Assembly: GCA_030830785.1 (NCBI GenBank)
Contig: JAURMI010000015.1
Location: 29,063-93,062, forward strand
Origin: Crocinitomicaceae bacterium
GTDB lineage: Bacteria; Bacteroidota; Bacteroidia; Flavobacteriales_D; Crocinitomicaceae
DNA length: 64,000 nucleotides
Reading direction: 5' to 3'
Under the pieces are notes generated by a model. It did no database searches. It saw only the letters and a list, made by a program, of their open reading frames with translations, and was not told the DNA's origin. Of this stretch, positions 20,302 through 31,900 are shown piece by piece. Each line of letters opens with the position of its first letter. The stretch's first letter is position 1. A program made the translations under genes and the position numbers.

Positions 20302-21211
20302 TCACTTAACTGGTATTGTTGATTTAAGCACTCAGGATATTGAATTGATTCTTGAAACCGCGCAACGCTTTAAAGAAGTTATTAATAGACCTATTAAAAA
20401 AGTTCCATCCTTGCGCGATATCACGATAGCCAACGTTTTTTTTGAAAATTCAACGCGTACCAAATTATCCTTTGAGCTAGCGCAAAAACGTCTTTCAGCT
20501 GATATTGTAAATTTTAGCGCAAGCAATTCTTCGCTCAAAAAGGGAGAAACACTTGTTGATACAATCAACAATATCCTGGCCATGAAAGTAGATATGGTTG
20601 TTTTGCGTCATCCCAATCCGGGAGCGGCCAAATTTTTGTCAGAAAAGGTGAACGCTAAAGTGATAAATGCAGGTGACGGCACACATGAACATCCAACGCA
20701 GGCTTTACTTGACGCTTTTTCTATTCAAGAAAAACTTGGTTCAATCAAAGGTAAAAAAGTTGTCATCGTTGGTGATATTCTACACTCTAGAGTGGCCTTA
20801 AGCAATATTTATTGTTTACAGAAGCTTGGCGCTGAGGTTATGGTTTGTGGTCCAAGTACTTTAATTCCCAAATATATTGATCAGCTTGGTGTTAAAGTAT
20901 CTCATAATCTGCGTACTGCCTTGGAGTGGTGTGACGTTGCCAATATGCTGCGTATACAATTAGAAAGGCAAGATGGTGCTTATTTTCCAACACTAAGGGA
21001 ATACGCAATGCAATTCGGACTTGACAAAAATATGCTCGACAGTCTTTCGAAAGAAATTGTAATTATGCACCCTGGCCCCATTAATCGTGGCGTAGAAATA
21101 AGCTCTGATGTTGCTGATAGCAAGCAAAGTATCATTTTAGACCAAGTTGAAAATGGGGTGGCTATCAGAATGGCGGTTATTTATTTATTAGCCGGAAGAA
21201 TCGAAAGATAA
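20282..21211 (+). CDS. pyrB: aspartate carbamoyltransferase catalytic subunit
   Basis: FFENSTRTKLSFELA, NAGDGTHEHPTQALLDAFSI; start set to ATG 20282, overlapping pyrR by 20 bp. Confidence 0.96.
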   Translation: MKQLSVDHLTGIVDLSTQDIELILETAQRFKEVINRPIKKVPSLRDITIANVFFENSTRTKLSFELAQKRLSADIVNFSASNSSLKKGETLVDTINNILAMKVDMVVLRHPNPGAAKFLSEKVNAKVINAGDGTHEHPTQALLDAFSIQEKLGSIKGKKVVIVGDILHSRVALSNIYCLQKLGAEVMVCGPSTLIPKYIDQLGVKVSHNLRTALEWCDVANMLRIQLERQDGAYFPTLREYAMQFGLDKNMLDSLSKEIVIMHPGPINRGVEISSDVADSKQSIILDQVENGVAIRMAVIYLLAGRIER

Positions 21212-21239
21212 AATGACTATTTTTGAGTAAATCGTTGCT

Positions 21240-21581
21240 ATGAATTTCTCAATTGATCCACAAGGTCATTTTATTATTGTAAGCACTGAAGTAGAAAAAC
21301 TCGATGCCAGTAATGCCCCAGAATTGAAGGCACATTTTCTGCAACTCAATAAAGTGGGTAGCAATTACATTATCTTGGATATGTCGAAAACAAAATACTG
21401 CGATTCATCAGGGCTATCTGCCGTACTCATAGCCAATCGACTTTGCAAAGATACCAATGGAAAATTTGCCTTAAGTGGATTGCAGCCAACCGTTCTCAAG
21501 CTCATAGAAATAGCACAACTAGATAAAGTACTGACCATAGGTTCAACTAAAGATGTGGCCCTTGACTTAATTGCCAAGTGA
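21240..21581 (+). CDS. STAS domain protein (anti-sigma factor antagonist-like)
   Basis: IILDMSKTKYCDSSGLSAVLIANR. Confidence 0.88.
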   Translation: MNFSIDPQGHFIIVSTEVEKLDASNAPELKAHFLQLNKVGSNYIILDMSKTKYCDSSGLSAVLIANRLCKDTNGKFALSGLQPTVLKLIEIAQLDKVLTIGSTKDVALDLIAK

Positions 21582-22525
21582 GTTTTGAACTATATATTTT
21601 AGGCTCCGGCGCCGCTATTCCTACAAGTAAAAGACAAGCATCTGCCCAATATGTGAATTGCAATGAAAGGCATATCCTTATTGATTGTGCAGAGGGCACT
21701 CAACAGCAACTTCGTAAATATGGCCTGAAGCTTCAAAAAATTCAGTTTATCTTAATCTCACATCTTCATGGCGATCATTTTTTTGGTTTGCCTGGGCTGC
21801 TTTCAACTATGCATTTGCTCGGGAGAAATAAAAAACTAACCATTTTTGGCCCAGTAGGGCTTGAGGCACTCATAGGCGCAATGTTGAGTGCTGGTGGACA
21901 CCCACTTGATTTTGAAATTAATTTTGTTGGTCTTCAGCCCAATAATTCAGAACTTATTTACCAAGACCGATTCATTGAAATTTATGCATTCGGGCTCAAG
22001 CACAGAATTCCTACAATAGGTTATCGAATTAATGAGAAACCCAAGCTGCTGAATCTTAATAAACAAGCTGTTGAATCTTCTGATCTTTTGATTGAAGATT
22101 TGCCTAAACTCAAAGCAGGTATATCGGTGCAACGAGATAATAAATTTTATAATTACAAAGACTATACTTTAGCCCCATTACCTATTTACAGCTATGCGTA
22201 TTGCTCCGATACCAAACCGAGTAATGTTTACTTAAAAGCCATAGAAAAGGTGGATTTACTTTATCATGAGGCGACCTTTACCGAACAACATAAGGATCGA
22301 GCAAAAAAAACTTTTCATTCAACAGCAAAACAAGCAGCAAAACAAGCAACATTGGCGCAATGTTCCTATTTATTGCTCGGACACTTTTCATCGCGTTACG
22401 AAAATGCCGAAGTGCATTTAAAAGAAGCAAAAGAAATTCATTCAAATGTTTTGGACTCCTCAGATGGCATGCATATCGAATTGGGCAATTGGCAAGCTAT
22501 TTTTGGGAAGTCCGATAATAAATAA
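21578..22525 (+). CDS. rnz: ribonuclease Z
   Basis: LGSGAAIPTSKR, LISHLHGDHFFGLPGLLSTM, LYHEATF, LGHFSSRY. Confidence 0.96.
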   Translation: MSFELYILGSGAAIPTSKRQASAQYVNCNERHILIDCAEGTQQQLRKYGLKLQKIQFILISHLHGDHFFGLPGLLSTMHLLGRNKKLTIFGPVGLEALIGAMLSAGGHPLDFEINFVGLQPNNSELIYQDRFIEIYAFGLKHRIPTIGYRINEKPKLLNLNKQAVESSDLLIEDLPKLKAGISVQRDNKFYNYKDYTLAPLPIYSYAYCSDTKPSNVYLKAIEKVDLLYHEATFTEQHKDRAKKTFHSTAKQAAKQATLAQCSYLLLGHFSSRYENAEVHLKEAKEIHSNVLDSSDGMHIELGNWQAIFGKSDNK

Positions 22526-23573
22526 CTGCGACCAAAGCAAAAATAGCATTTGGTAACCACACTGCAATTAGCGATGGAAAACCAACTTTAATGGCTGCAA
22601 CAGTGAGCATCTTCATGGCAAAAATATACACAAAAATAAATGCCAAACCGATAGCGATATTCATCCCTTGACCTCCTCTTTTTTTCTGAGAGGCAACAGA
22701 AACACCTATAATTGTGAGTATATACGTAGCAAAAGGGAAAGCGGTTCTTTGATGCAATTCTATTTCAAATTCAGGAACCAATTTTGAGCCCTTTAATTTT
22801 TCACGCTTAATTGCATTTCGTAACTCATCGAAGGTGAGTGCTTGGGCGGCATTATCTCGTTGGGCCATTTCCTCAATTCGATATTTAAAAGAGGTATCTT
22901 TACTAGACCCATGAATGAGAATTGATTTGGGGAAAGTATAATCCTTTTCGTAATAATCAGTTAGCTCCCATTGATTTGTTCCAGGTTTGTTTTTTGCAAA
23001 TCTTGCTCTCAAAAAATAAATCGGCTCATCATCTTTGTTCCATTTTTGAATCGTTAAGTCATTTATTTTATTCTCTTGAGCGGAATAGTTTGAAAAGTAA
23101 ACCAGTTCATTTCCCGGATACTCTGCTTGGTAATTGTTTACGGTGAGTACATCGCGATAATAACGTTCTTCAAATGCAAGTCTGATTTTATTGGTGCGTG
23201 GAATAATCAAATGGTTAAGAACCAACGACAATACTGTAAGGATTGAAGCACCAATGAAATAGGGACGTAAAAATCTCGAAACAGGCCGTCCAGAAAACCA
23301 AATTGGAACAATTTCTGTGTTTTGTGCCATTTTTCCTGTAAACCAAATCACCGATAAAAAAATAATCATGGAAGAAAAAGTATTTCCATAATGCAATATG
23401 AAAGTCACATAATAGCTAAAAAATATTTCGTGCAATGGGGCCTTATTGGAAATAAATTCACTTAATTTTTCAGAAATGTCAAATACAACTGAAAAAAGCA
23501 TGATCAGTCCGAGCATGAAAAAAAAGGTGCTCAAGAATTTTTTTATAATATAGCGATCTATGCGTTTGACCAT
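22497..23573 (-). CDS. LptF/LptG family permease
   Basis: IDRYIIKKFLSTFFFMLGLIMLFSVVFDISEKL; C-terminal TM block. Confidence 0.92.
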   Translation of the reverse strand: MVKRIDRYIIKKFLSTFFFMLGLIMLFSVVFDISEKLSEFISNKAPLHEIFFSYYVTFILHYGNTFSSMIIFLSVIWFTGKMAQNTEIVPIWFSGRPVSRFLRPYFIGASILTVLSLVLNHLIIPRTNKIRLAFEERYYRDVLTVNNYQAEYPGNELVYFSNYSAQENKINDLTIQKWNKDDEPIYFLRARFAKNKPGTNQWELTDYYEKDYTFPKSILIHGSSKDTSFKYRIEEMAQRDNAAQALTFDELRNAIKREKLKGSKLVPEFEIELHQRTAFPFATYILTIIGVSVASQKKRGGQGMNIAIGLAFIFVYIFAMKMLTVAAIKVGFPSLIAVWLPNAIFALVAVIYYRTSQK

Positions 23574-23575
23574 AA

Positions 23576-24706
23576 TTATAGACGAAGTCCTAACTTGCTA
23601 CTTACTTGATTTTTCCAAACAACAAATTCGCCACTTGCAATTTTTTCTCTTGCAACTCGCATCAATTCTAAATAAAAGGAAAGATTATGAATTGTGGCAA
23701 TTTGAATACCGAGATACTCGCCTGATTTGATGAGGTGCCTTAAATAGGCTTTGCTGTAAACTTGGTCAACCCAAAGCTTACTAGAAGCATCAATAGGACT
23801 AAAATCTTTTGCCCATTTTTCATTTTTAATATTTATCGTGCCTTCCCAAGTATAGAGTAATCCATGACGCGCATTTCGACTGGGCATCACACAATCAAAC
23901 ATATCTACCCCTAAAGCAATAGATTCTAAAAGGTTGATTGGCGTGCCAACTCCCATTAAATATCTAGGCTTATCTTTGGGTAAAATGCCGCATACCAATT
24001 CTGTTGTTTCATACAACTCATCGTCAGGTTCTCCAACTGAAAGCCCACCAATGGCATTTCCAAGGGCATCATAGCGTGCAATTTCATGGGCCGAAGCTTC
24101 CCGAAGGTCTTTATAAGTACTTCCTTGTACAATGGGAAATAAGGCTTGTTGATATCCATATTTCGTTTGTGTTTGATCCATGGCCTCAAAGCAACGGGCC
24201 AACCAGCGGTGCGTGAGGTGCATTGATCTTTTGGCATAGGAATAATCACAGGGATAAGGCGTACATTCATCAAAAGCCATGATAATATCGGCACCTATGC
24301 TGCGTTGAATTTCTATTGCGCGTTCAGGAGTAAAAAAATGATAACTCCCATCAATGTGTGATTGAAACTTGACGCCTTCCTCTTGAATTTTTCGTGATCC
24401 TGACAAAGAATAAACTTGGTATCCGCCACTGTCTGTCAAAATTGGCCTTTCCCAACCAATAAATTGGTGCAAGCCTCCGGCTGCTTCCAACACTTCAATC
24501 CCAGGCCTTAAAAATAAATGGTAAGTATTCCCTAAAATAATTTGGGCATTGATATCATCTCGAAGCTCCTGTTGATGCACTCCTTTAACGGAGCCAACCG
24601 TACCAACGGGCATAAAAATAGGTGTTTGGATCGTACCGTGATCAGTATGAAGTTGGCCAAGTCGAGCCTTGGAATGCGGATCTGTCAATATGAGTTCAAA
24701 GTGCAT
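23576..24706 (-). CDS. tgt: tRNA guanosine(34) transglycosylase
   Basis: TPIFMPVGTVGSVKG, LTDSGGYQVYSLS, PRYLMGVGTPINLLESIALGVDMFDCVMPSRNARHG. Confidence 0.97.
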   Translation of the reverse strand: MHFELILTDPHSKARLGQLHTDHGTIQTPIFMPVGTVGSVKGVHQQELRDDINAQIILGNTYHLFLRPGIEVLEAAGGLHQFIGWERPILTDSGGYQVYSLSGSRKIQEEGVKFQSHIDGSYHFFTPERAIEIQRSIGADIIMAFDECTPYPCDYSYAKRSMHLTHRWLARCFEAMDQTQTKYGYQQALFPIVQGSTYKDLREASAHEIARYDALGNAIGGLSVGEPDDELYETTELVCGILPKDKPRYLMGVGTPINLLESIALGVDMFDCVMPSRNARHGLLYTWEGTINIKNEKWAKDFSPIDASSKLWVDQVYSKAYLRHLIKSGEYLGIQIATIHNLSFYLELMRVAREKIASGEFVVWKNQVSSKLGLRL

Positions 24707-24770
24707 AAATCTGTTGATAAATACCTAAAACAAAGATACGGCTATTTAAATTCACTGAACATCTTTGTAC

Positions 24771-25913
24771 ATGAACATGAACGTTCTTCCTATATTTCAA
24801 AACGACTTTTGGGCCTATTTATTCTTATGTGCCTGTTTTTTTGCATTTATCCAATTGGTCTATGTGATAATATTTTACGCTCGATTGGCTTTTAATAAAA
24901 ATACTCACCAAAATCTAGCCGTAGAATTGCCCCCTGTTTCGATAATTATTGCCGCGCGCAATGAATCTGATAACCTATATGAGCATTTGCCAACTATTCT
25001 AAGTCAAGACTATCCAAAATACGAAGTCATAGTTGTTAATAACCAAAGTATCGATGATAGCAATTGGATATTAACTGCTTTTGCCAAACAATTTCCTCAG
25101 TTAAAGGTCGTAGAAATTTCTAAAAGTCCACACTTAAAACCAGGAAAAAAACTACCTATTACCTTAGGTATTAAAGCGGCAAAATATGATCATTTTTTAT
25201 TGACTGATGCCGATTGTTTGCCACAAAGCAATCAATGGATTAAATTGATGATTGAATCTTCGTTAAACAAACATGAATTCTTAATAGGCTATAGCCCCTT
25301 TAGCAAAACAAAGGGTTTTCTCAATAAATTGGTGCGCTTCGACAATACTTGGTTAAGCGCTAGTGGCTTTGCTTTTGCCCTTGGCCGAAAACCATTTAAA
25401 GCCAATGGCAGAAATCTGACTTACACACGATCACTTTTTCAAAAGGTAAATGGTTTTAAGTCTCATTATGCCATAAGCCCAGGTGACGATGATTTACTTC
25501 TACAAGACGCCCTAAAACATACTAAAGTCGGTATAGTAACTGATCCTGACTCATTTGTGCTTTCAGCGGCTCCGAGCACCTGGAAAGAATGGTATAGCCA
25601 AAAAGCAAAATACCGAATTAGCGCTGCGCGTTTCCCCTTTATTAAAAAAGCTATGTTAGGAATATATCCAATTAGCCTAATTTTATTTTGGATTTCTTTT
25701 GTTGTTTTGTTCTTTAAAATGAATTTCTTATTGATTTCAGTTATCATATTCTTTGGTGTGCTAATTCTAAAATGGTGGATTCAAGGCCGCTGCTTTAAAA
25801 AATTAAATGAACAACGCATGTTGTTGTTCTTCCCAATTTGGGATCTTTTTTATAGTCTTTTGATGCCCATTGTTTATTACATATCTGAAAGACAAAAATA
25901 TTATAGATGGTAG
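24771..25913 (+). CDS. family 2 glycosyltransferase
   Basis: PPVSIIIAARNESDNL...LSQDYPKYEVIVVNNQSIDDS, LLTDADCLPQS; start ATG 24771. Confidence 0.92.
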   Translation: MNMNVLPIFQNDFWAYLFLCACFFAFIQLVYVIIFYARLAFNKNTHQNLAVELPPVSIIIAARNESDNLYEHLPTILSQDYPKYEVIVVNNQSIDDSNWILTAFAKQFPQLKVVEISKSPHLKPGKKLPITLGIKAAKYDHFLLTDADCLPQSNQWIKLMIESSLNKHEFLIGYSPFSKTKGFLNKLVRFDNTWLSASGFAFALGRKPFKANGRNLTYTRSLFQKVNGFKSHYAISPGDDDLLLQDALKHTKVGIVTDPDSFVLSAAPSTWKEWYSQKAKYRISAARFPFIKKAMLGIYPISLILFWISFVVLFFKMNFLLISVIIFFGVLILKWWIQGRCFKKLNEQRMLLFFPIWDLFYSLLMPIVYYISERQKYYRW

Positions 25914-26512
25914 AAAATGAGCACTTGTCAGATAAGGCCAAACAAGATTTAATTTTGGTAGATTCGGCCCGTTCAGGAAGTCAAGTGGCTTATGCTGAAT
26001 TAATGGAGCGCTATCGCGATTCAATATATTTTATGATGCTAAAAATGGTTAAAAATGCCGACGATGCCGACGATTTAACCATCGAAGCGTTTGGCAAGGC
26101 ATTTGCAAGACTTGATCAGTATTCTCCTAGTTTTGCCTTTAGCACTTGGCTTTTTAAAATTGCTTCTAATAATTGTATCGATTTTATACGTAAAAAGAGA
26201 ATAGAAATTACATCCATTGATCGTGGCATCACAACAAGTGACGGTGAAAGAATGCAGATAGATGCAAAGGCCCAAACGCTCAATCCTGAGGAAAGTATAA
26301 TGCAGCGGCAACGCTTTGTGCATATGCGGCTTTTAGTAAGTAAGCTTAAACCCAAATACAGAGAACTGGTAGAAAAACGCTACTTCGAAGAAAAAAGCTA
26401 CGAAGAAATAGCAGAGGAGCTCAACTTGCCGCTTGGCACGGTAAAAGCACAATTGTTTCGCGCCAGAGATTTTTTAGCCGCCATGATGCAACAGACCAAA
26501 GACAGCATTTAA
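25907..26512 (+). CDS. ECF-family RNA polymerase sigma factor
   Basis: ADDLTIEAFGKAFARLDQYSPSFAFSTWLFKIASNNCIDFIRKKR; region 4 YEEIAEELNLPLGTVKAQLFRAR. Confidence 0.95.
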   Translation: MVENEHLSDKAKQDLILVDSARSGSQVAYAELMERYRDSIYFMMLKMVKNADDADDLTIEAFGKAFARLDQYSPSFAFSTWLFKIASNNCIDFIRKKRIEITSIDRGITTSDGERMQIDAKAQTLNPEESIMQRQRFVHMRLLVSKLKPKYRELVEKRYFEEKSYEEIAEELNLPLGTVKAQLFRARDFLAAMMQQTKDSI

Positions 26513-27138
26513 TGGACTGCATTACATCGTACTTTGCAAACTTAAATGCGCTTCAAATTAAACAGTTTAAATCCTTAGAGGGGTTGTATTTAAATTGGAA
26601 TGCACAAATCAATGTAATTTCGAGAAAAGATACAGATCACTTTTATCAAAGGCACGTTTTGCATTCTTTGGCCATTTCAAAAATTGTTACTTTTCAATCA
26701 GGTACAAAAATTCTAGACATAGGAACCGGCGGAGGATTTCCGGGTATTCCTTTGGCTATTTTATTTCCGGAAGTAGAATTTCATTTGGTTGATTCAATCG
26801 GGAAAAAAATAAAAGTAGTTCAAGAAATTGGTAAAGCACTAGGTCTAAAAAATATCAAAACTAGTCATGCACGTGCAGAAACCATCCAAGGAAAATATGA
26901 TTTTATCGTGAGCCGAGCGGTAACACAAATGCCTATCTTTATTAATTGGGTAAAGGGGAAAACGCTTTTGCGAAACAGGCACGAATTGAAAAATGGAATT
27001 CTTTATCTTAAAGGTGGAAACCTAGACGAGGAATTGTCAACACTTGATTTTCCGTATAAAGAATATTCAATTTCGAATTATTTTAAAGAAGATTTCTTTG
27101 AAACTAAAAAGGTGGTTTACGTTCAGCTCGTTCAATAA
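26512..27138 (+). CDS. rsmG: 16S rRNA (guanine(527)-N7)-methyltransferase
   Basis: NVISRKDTDHFYQRHVLHSLAI, ILDIGTGGGFPGIPLAILFPEVEFHLVDSIGKKIKVV. Confidence 0.95.
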   Translation: MDCITSYFANLNALQIKQFKSLEGLYLNWNAQINVISRKDTDHFYQRHVLHSLAISKIVTFQSGTKILDIGTGGGFPGIPLAILFPEVEFHLVDSIGKKIKVVQEIGKALGLKNIKTSHARAETIQGKYDFIVSRAVTQMPIFINWVKGKTLLRNRHELKNGILYLKGGNLDEELSTLDFPYKEYSISNYFKEDFFETKKVVYVQLVQ

Positions 27139-27642
27139 TTATAGTTGATATAATAGAACAGTAGCGTAGGCTTTTATGGCTTTTTTTTCTCCAAAAGAAT
27201 CCACCTTTTCATGCGTAGTTGCTTTAATGCTTATTTCTTCGGGCGATAATTTTAGGATTTCACCCATAATCATTTGCATCTTTTCAATGTGCGGATTGAC
27301 TTTAGGTGCTTCAAGAATAACTGTTGCATCTAGATTTATAATTCCGAAACCCTTCGTTTGGACCATCTCATGGACTTTTTTAAGAAGAATTTTTGAATCT
27401 ATACCTTTAAATTGTGGATCCTCATCAGAAAAATGGTATCCAATATCGCGAAGTGAAAGAGCGCCAAGTAAGGCATCACATATTGCATGAATTAATACAT
27501 CGGCATCAGAATGCCCGACAGCACCAAATGAACTTGGTATTTGTATACCACCTAACCACAATGGGTAGCCTTCTTGCAAACGATGAACATCCACTCCAAA
27601 TCCTATACGTAAATTTGGTTTTTTTTGCATTCTACTCAGCAC
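27139..27642 (-). CDS. ispF: 2-C-methyl-D-erythritol 2,4-cyclodiphosphate synthase
   Basis: RIGFGVDVHRL, HSDADVLIHAICDALLGAL, DIGYHFSDEDPQFKG. Confidence 0.96.
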   Translation of the reverse strand: MLSRMQKKPNLRIGFGVDVHRLQEGYPLWLGGIQIPSSFGAVGHSDADVLIHAICDALLGALSLRDIGYHFSDEDPQFKGIDSKILLKKVHEMVQTKGFGIINLDATVILEAPKVNPHIEKMQMIMGEILKLSPEEISIKATTHEKVDSFGEKKAIKAYATVLLYQL

Positions 27643-28894
27643 CTAAATTAAGTCGCAATGTGAAGCGTAGGGTGTTTGCCAATGGGCTCTGACGGCCATT
27701 CAAGGAAGCCAAATAAGAAAAATCTATAGCAAACATATTGTATTTTAAGGATGCGCCTAAATTTAAAAATTGTCGGTTCCCTTTGTTCTTATTTTCATAA
27801 AATACTCCTCCACGTAAGGCCAACACATCGCTATACCACCATTCTGCACCTGCTGCGATATTAATTTCTGCTAATTCTTCTTTAAGACGCGTGCCTTTAA
27901 CTATTTGATAACTTCCATCTGTATTCTCAATATAATCGCCGTTTTCGTCTAAGGCTAAGACGCCGGGAGCATCATAAAATGATTGCAACATCGATGTTAT
28001 GATTCCTACATCACCATTCATGCCAGCAAGCATGACGTAATTGCCATCTATTAACTTATAGATAGCTGGTGTTGGGACCAAAAGTCTTTGTAAATCCAAT
28101 GAAAAAGTAACTTTATTATACTCATCAAATTCTGCAAGAAAACTATTGCCAATTTTGAGATTCATTGGTATGAAATCGCGTCGTGATAATTCTGAATAAG
28201 ATACCTTGTTACCTATATTGTTTATAGTTAGGCCAAAAGTATAGGTACCATCAGTATTTCCAATTTTTGCGTCGTCATTAAAGTAACTAAACGATAAGTC
28301 TGCAGCACCCACAACGCCTGGTTTTGTATTAACTCCTGCTACTGTGAGGCCACCCGTTAAATTTGAATAGGCAAACTTCCCGTTTACTCCAATACTAAAA
28401 CGATTTGCTAATTTAAATGCATAAGCTCCAACCAATTCAAACTCGCTTGGTTTATCATCGCGAAGTATATCGCCATTTATATCTGTAAATGTGATTTCTC
28501 CTAGGCTAAAATATCGCAAAGATCCACCTATGGAATGCACCTTATTAAGTTGTCTGTAGCCCGCTAGATAGGATAGATGGATATCATTGGTCAGCTGGCG
28601 CAACCACGGTGTATAGGAAAGGCTTACTTCAGATTTTTGTTTTGCAAAACTCAGTAGAGAAGTGTTCCAATAAATAGAAGTTGAACTCGCGCTGAGCGCA
28701 GTACCTGCATCACCCATACCTCCAGCTCTTGAATCTGGGGTAATGGCCATAAATGGCAGCGAAGTGGTAATTGTATTTAATTGAAGATTATTTTGAGTTA
28801 CCCCTGACCCTCCCGTAGGTTGGGCAATGACCATTTGGAATAATCCAAGGAAAAGCAAAAGGGTTAAATATCTAGGAATTCTATGTATTTTCAT
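27632..28894 (-). CDS. porV: type IX secretion system outer membrane protein PorV (LptO)
   Basis: TSLPFMAITPDSRAGGMGDAGTALSASSTSIYWNTS; next to porU. Confidence 0.94.
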   Translation of the reverse strand: MKIHRIPRYLTLLLFLGLFQMVIAQPTGGSGVTQNNLQLNTITTSLPFMAITPDSRAGGMGDAGTALSASSTSIYWNTSLLSFAKQKSEVSLSYTPWLRQLTNDIHLSYLAGYRQLNKVHSIGGSLRYFSLGEITFTDINGDILRDDKPSEFELVGAYAFKLANRFSIGVNGKFAYSNLTGGLTVAGVNTKPGVVGAADLSFSYFNDDAKIGNTDGTYTFGLTINNIGNKVSYSELSRRDFIPMNLKIGNSFLAEFDEYNKVTFSLDLQRLLVPTPAIYKLIDGNYVMLAGMNGDVGIITSMLQSFYDAPGVLALDENGDYIENTDGSYQIVKGTRLKEELAEINIAAGAEWWYSDVLALRGGVFYENKNKGNRQFLNLGASLKYNMFAIDFSYLASLNGRQSPLANTLRFTLRLNLGAE

Positions 28895-28918
28895 TCGGTG
28901 CGTAAAGATAGGGAAATT

Positions 28919-31900
28919 CTATTTTAAGATTACAAGTTTTTGAGTTTGATCTGCGTAAGCACCATCAGGTGTTTGTATACTCAACCTATATAAATAAGTC
29001 CCACGCGCCAATTGATCTCCAAAATCATCGAGTCCGTCCCAAAATAGCCCTGAAACCCTGAATCCTTCAGTTGGCCTTTGTTCATTTATTGTTTTGACTA
29101 GACGTCCAGAAATGGTGAAAATTTGTATCTGAACATCGAGTGTGGAACAGGACTGGTTGTGTTCAAACATAAATTCAGTTCTCGAAGTAAATGGGTTGGG
29201 ATAATTTAGCACGTGTTCTAGTATAGGCGCCTCTTTGGACTGAACGACAAAATTTATTGCCGATAAGGATGAATTATTATTCACATCCCAAACCTTCAAT
29301 GAAATGGTATGCTGTCCTGGACTTAAACCTTGAAATTGATAACGCACCTCTCCAGATTGATATGAATCTAAATTGGCTGAATAAAAATCATTGAGAACAA
29401 TTGGTTGAGCTGTTTGATTGTCCAATATAGCAACAATATCATGTCCAATTCCATTGCCCACAGTATTAATACCATTTGCATCAGAAACCTTAGCAAGTAA
29501 GACCGGATTTTCATCTGTAATGGACCCGTCGACAAAACCTTCTTGATTCATATACAATTCTACAAGTGGGCCTTGGTCATCATCAACACCATTGGGGTCA
29601 ATGCCACCGACATAAAATAAGGTATCGTACCCTGTCGCATCAAACTGCGCATTAAACCCATAATAAGAGATTTTTCCAAAATCAATGGCTAGTGAAATAT
29701 CTTTTGGAACAATAAATTCAAAATCAAAAAAGCCGTCTGTTATACTACTTTGACCGCGGTATATGCGATTTGTTTGTTGTTCATAGGCAATGATTGGAGA
29801 TGCTTCATCTTGTCCTAGTGTAGTTTGAATTTTTCGTTTGTCGAAAATTGTTGGTGTAAGTTTTCCATTCCAACTGTTTAGAATATTACCATTATAATCT
29901 TCGACATGTCCTTTTATACGCACTTTGCTTAAGGCTTTAAGCGTGTCTAATTGCTGACTAGAGCTGAGCCCGTTGATAGAATCGGTAACAATTCGATATC
30001 GAGGTAGTGCCAAGCGCAGTGCAGGATCGCCAATTAGCGTAAAACTTCGTTTGTTGGAAGAACTTACCGATGCTGCATTTTTTGTACGTCGGGCAATCTC
30101 ACCAAATTCATAAGCAGCGCCATCACCATATCGATTAAAAATGCGCTCACTCAACTTAAGCCCTATATTGCTATTGACTCCAAAGTAAACCGAACGGGTT
30201 GTAGTGAGCATGGCAATAGCACCACCTGTTGGGTTTAGAAAAGCCCATTCACCAGCAGAAACCCTTTTGGGGTCATCAAATCGCGTAAATTCACAAGTTG
30301 CAGAAATGAATAAATGAAGTGCATGAATATTTGACCATTCATTAATTTGGTCTATCCCAACAACGCGTTCCTCAGCTAACCCGACTTCTCCACCATGACC
30401 TATGTAATTGGCAACCAATACTCCGCGTTGGATTCCCGCATCAATAGCATTAACCATTTCTGGAAAACGTTCTCCTCCAGCAGTCACCACTTTTGGAAAA
30501 GCATCCATGTACAATTTATTATAATTAATTTCAGGGTTCAGCCACTGAGTGACCTGGTATTGCGGTTCGGCATCCGTATTGATAAAATAGCCTCCCTCTC
30601 GATTATCAGTCATAACCATATACTGATTGCGCCAATCTCCAAAAGTCTTATCAGACTGGGTTCCCATACAACATGAATTTCCTGGCGGATAGAAATCTGA
30701 ACCATTATTCATGTAATGTTCAATTTTATCGACCATTTGTTTGGCTTGTAGGTTGCTACTCACAATTAATCGTCCAACCCCTATATCCATCATATCGGCT
30801 GCACTAATGGCCTCGGCGTCATCTAGCATGGCAAAGAAATCATCGACAACCATGGCATCGATCATACTCTCGCTGTTTGGCATTTGGTAAGTAACAATAA
30901 AATTATTGTTGTTTGGCAACCTATTTTTTGGATCATAAGTGCCGTCTCCAAATAAAAGTAAATACTTTGGCTTTGCATTTGGGTCGTTTTGCATTGCTCT
31001 ATCGTAAAACATTTTTGCAAATCGACGAATGGCACCCGGATCTTGCATTCCCGAACTAAACTCATTATAAACAGCCTGAACATCTACAACATGAACACTC
31101 AAACCACTTTGACGATGAAGATCAGCTAGCCGATTAGCCTGAGCAGAAAAATCTGGATGTGTCACAATTAAATAATCGACCAAAGCCAAATTATGCAGGT
31201 CTTGAAACTGAACAGATCCAACCCTTTGAGGTGTAAAGAAAGAAGCCCCACTGGCCAGTACAAATTCTTTATAACCCGCATTGGTTTTAAAAAATGTTTC
31301 ACCGTTTTCATTCTGGATTGCAAGTTCTTGAGGCACATGTTTGTTAGAAACATCCCAAATAAATGCATTAGAATTGAGATTATTTAATTTATAAGTAGCC
31401 AAAACAGCTTGTCCTGACCAGTCTGCAACTCTGAAATTCATTTGACTTGCTGTTAAAGTCAGGTTGCGTTTAGTTTGAATTAATATTCTGTCGAGATAAG
31501 TTATCACATTTGGATTGAGTCGATTGATGGTCAAATTCAAATTAAGCGAACTAGAAGGAATAGAATCTATACAATTCAATGTCCCCCTTTGATAATATGA
31601 ACCCGAATGAGGCATCGTCATTTGACCAATTGTCTGGCCACCTTTTTTAAGTAAAATCTGATTTCCAGTTGTCCGGGCATTGGAGGCATAGGTAACTTGA
31701 ATGCGAAGCGGATCACCGCTTAAATTGGGAATGTTGAAATTAAAATCCTGACTTAAATTGACATCAAATTCTTCACCATACCAACGCTGACCACCCCATG
31801 CTAAATTTTCCAAATCATTTTCATAAATATCGCGATAATCATAGGCTTCAATCATAGTATCGGCAGGCGATTGATTTGGACCGCTATTTAAAATTCTTAA

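Noticed and set aside
23956-24294. 112-aa minus-strand ORF within tgt
   Set aside because: Out-of-frame ORF over conserved Tgt coding sequence.
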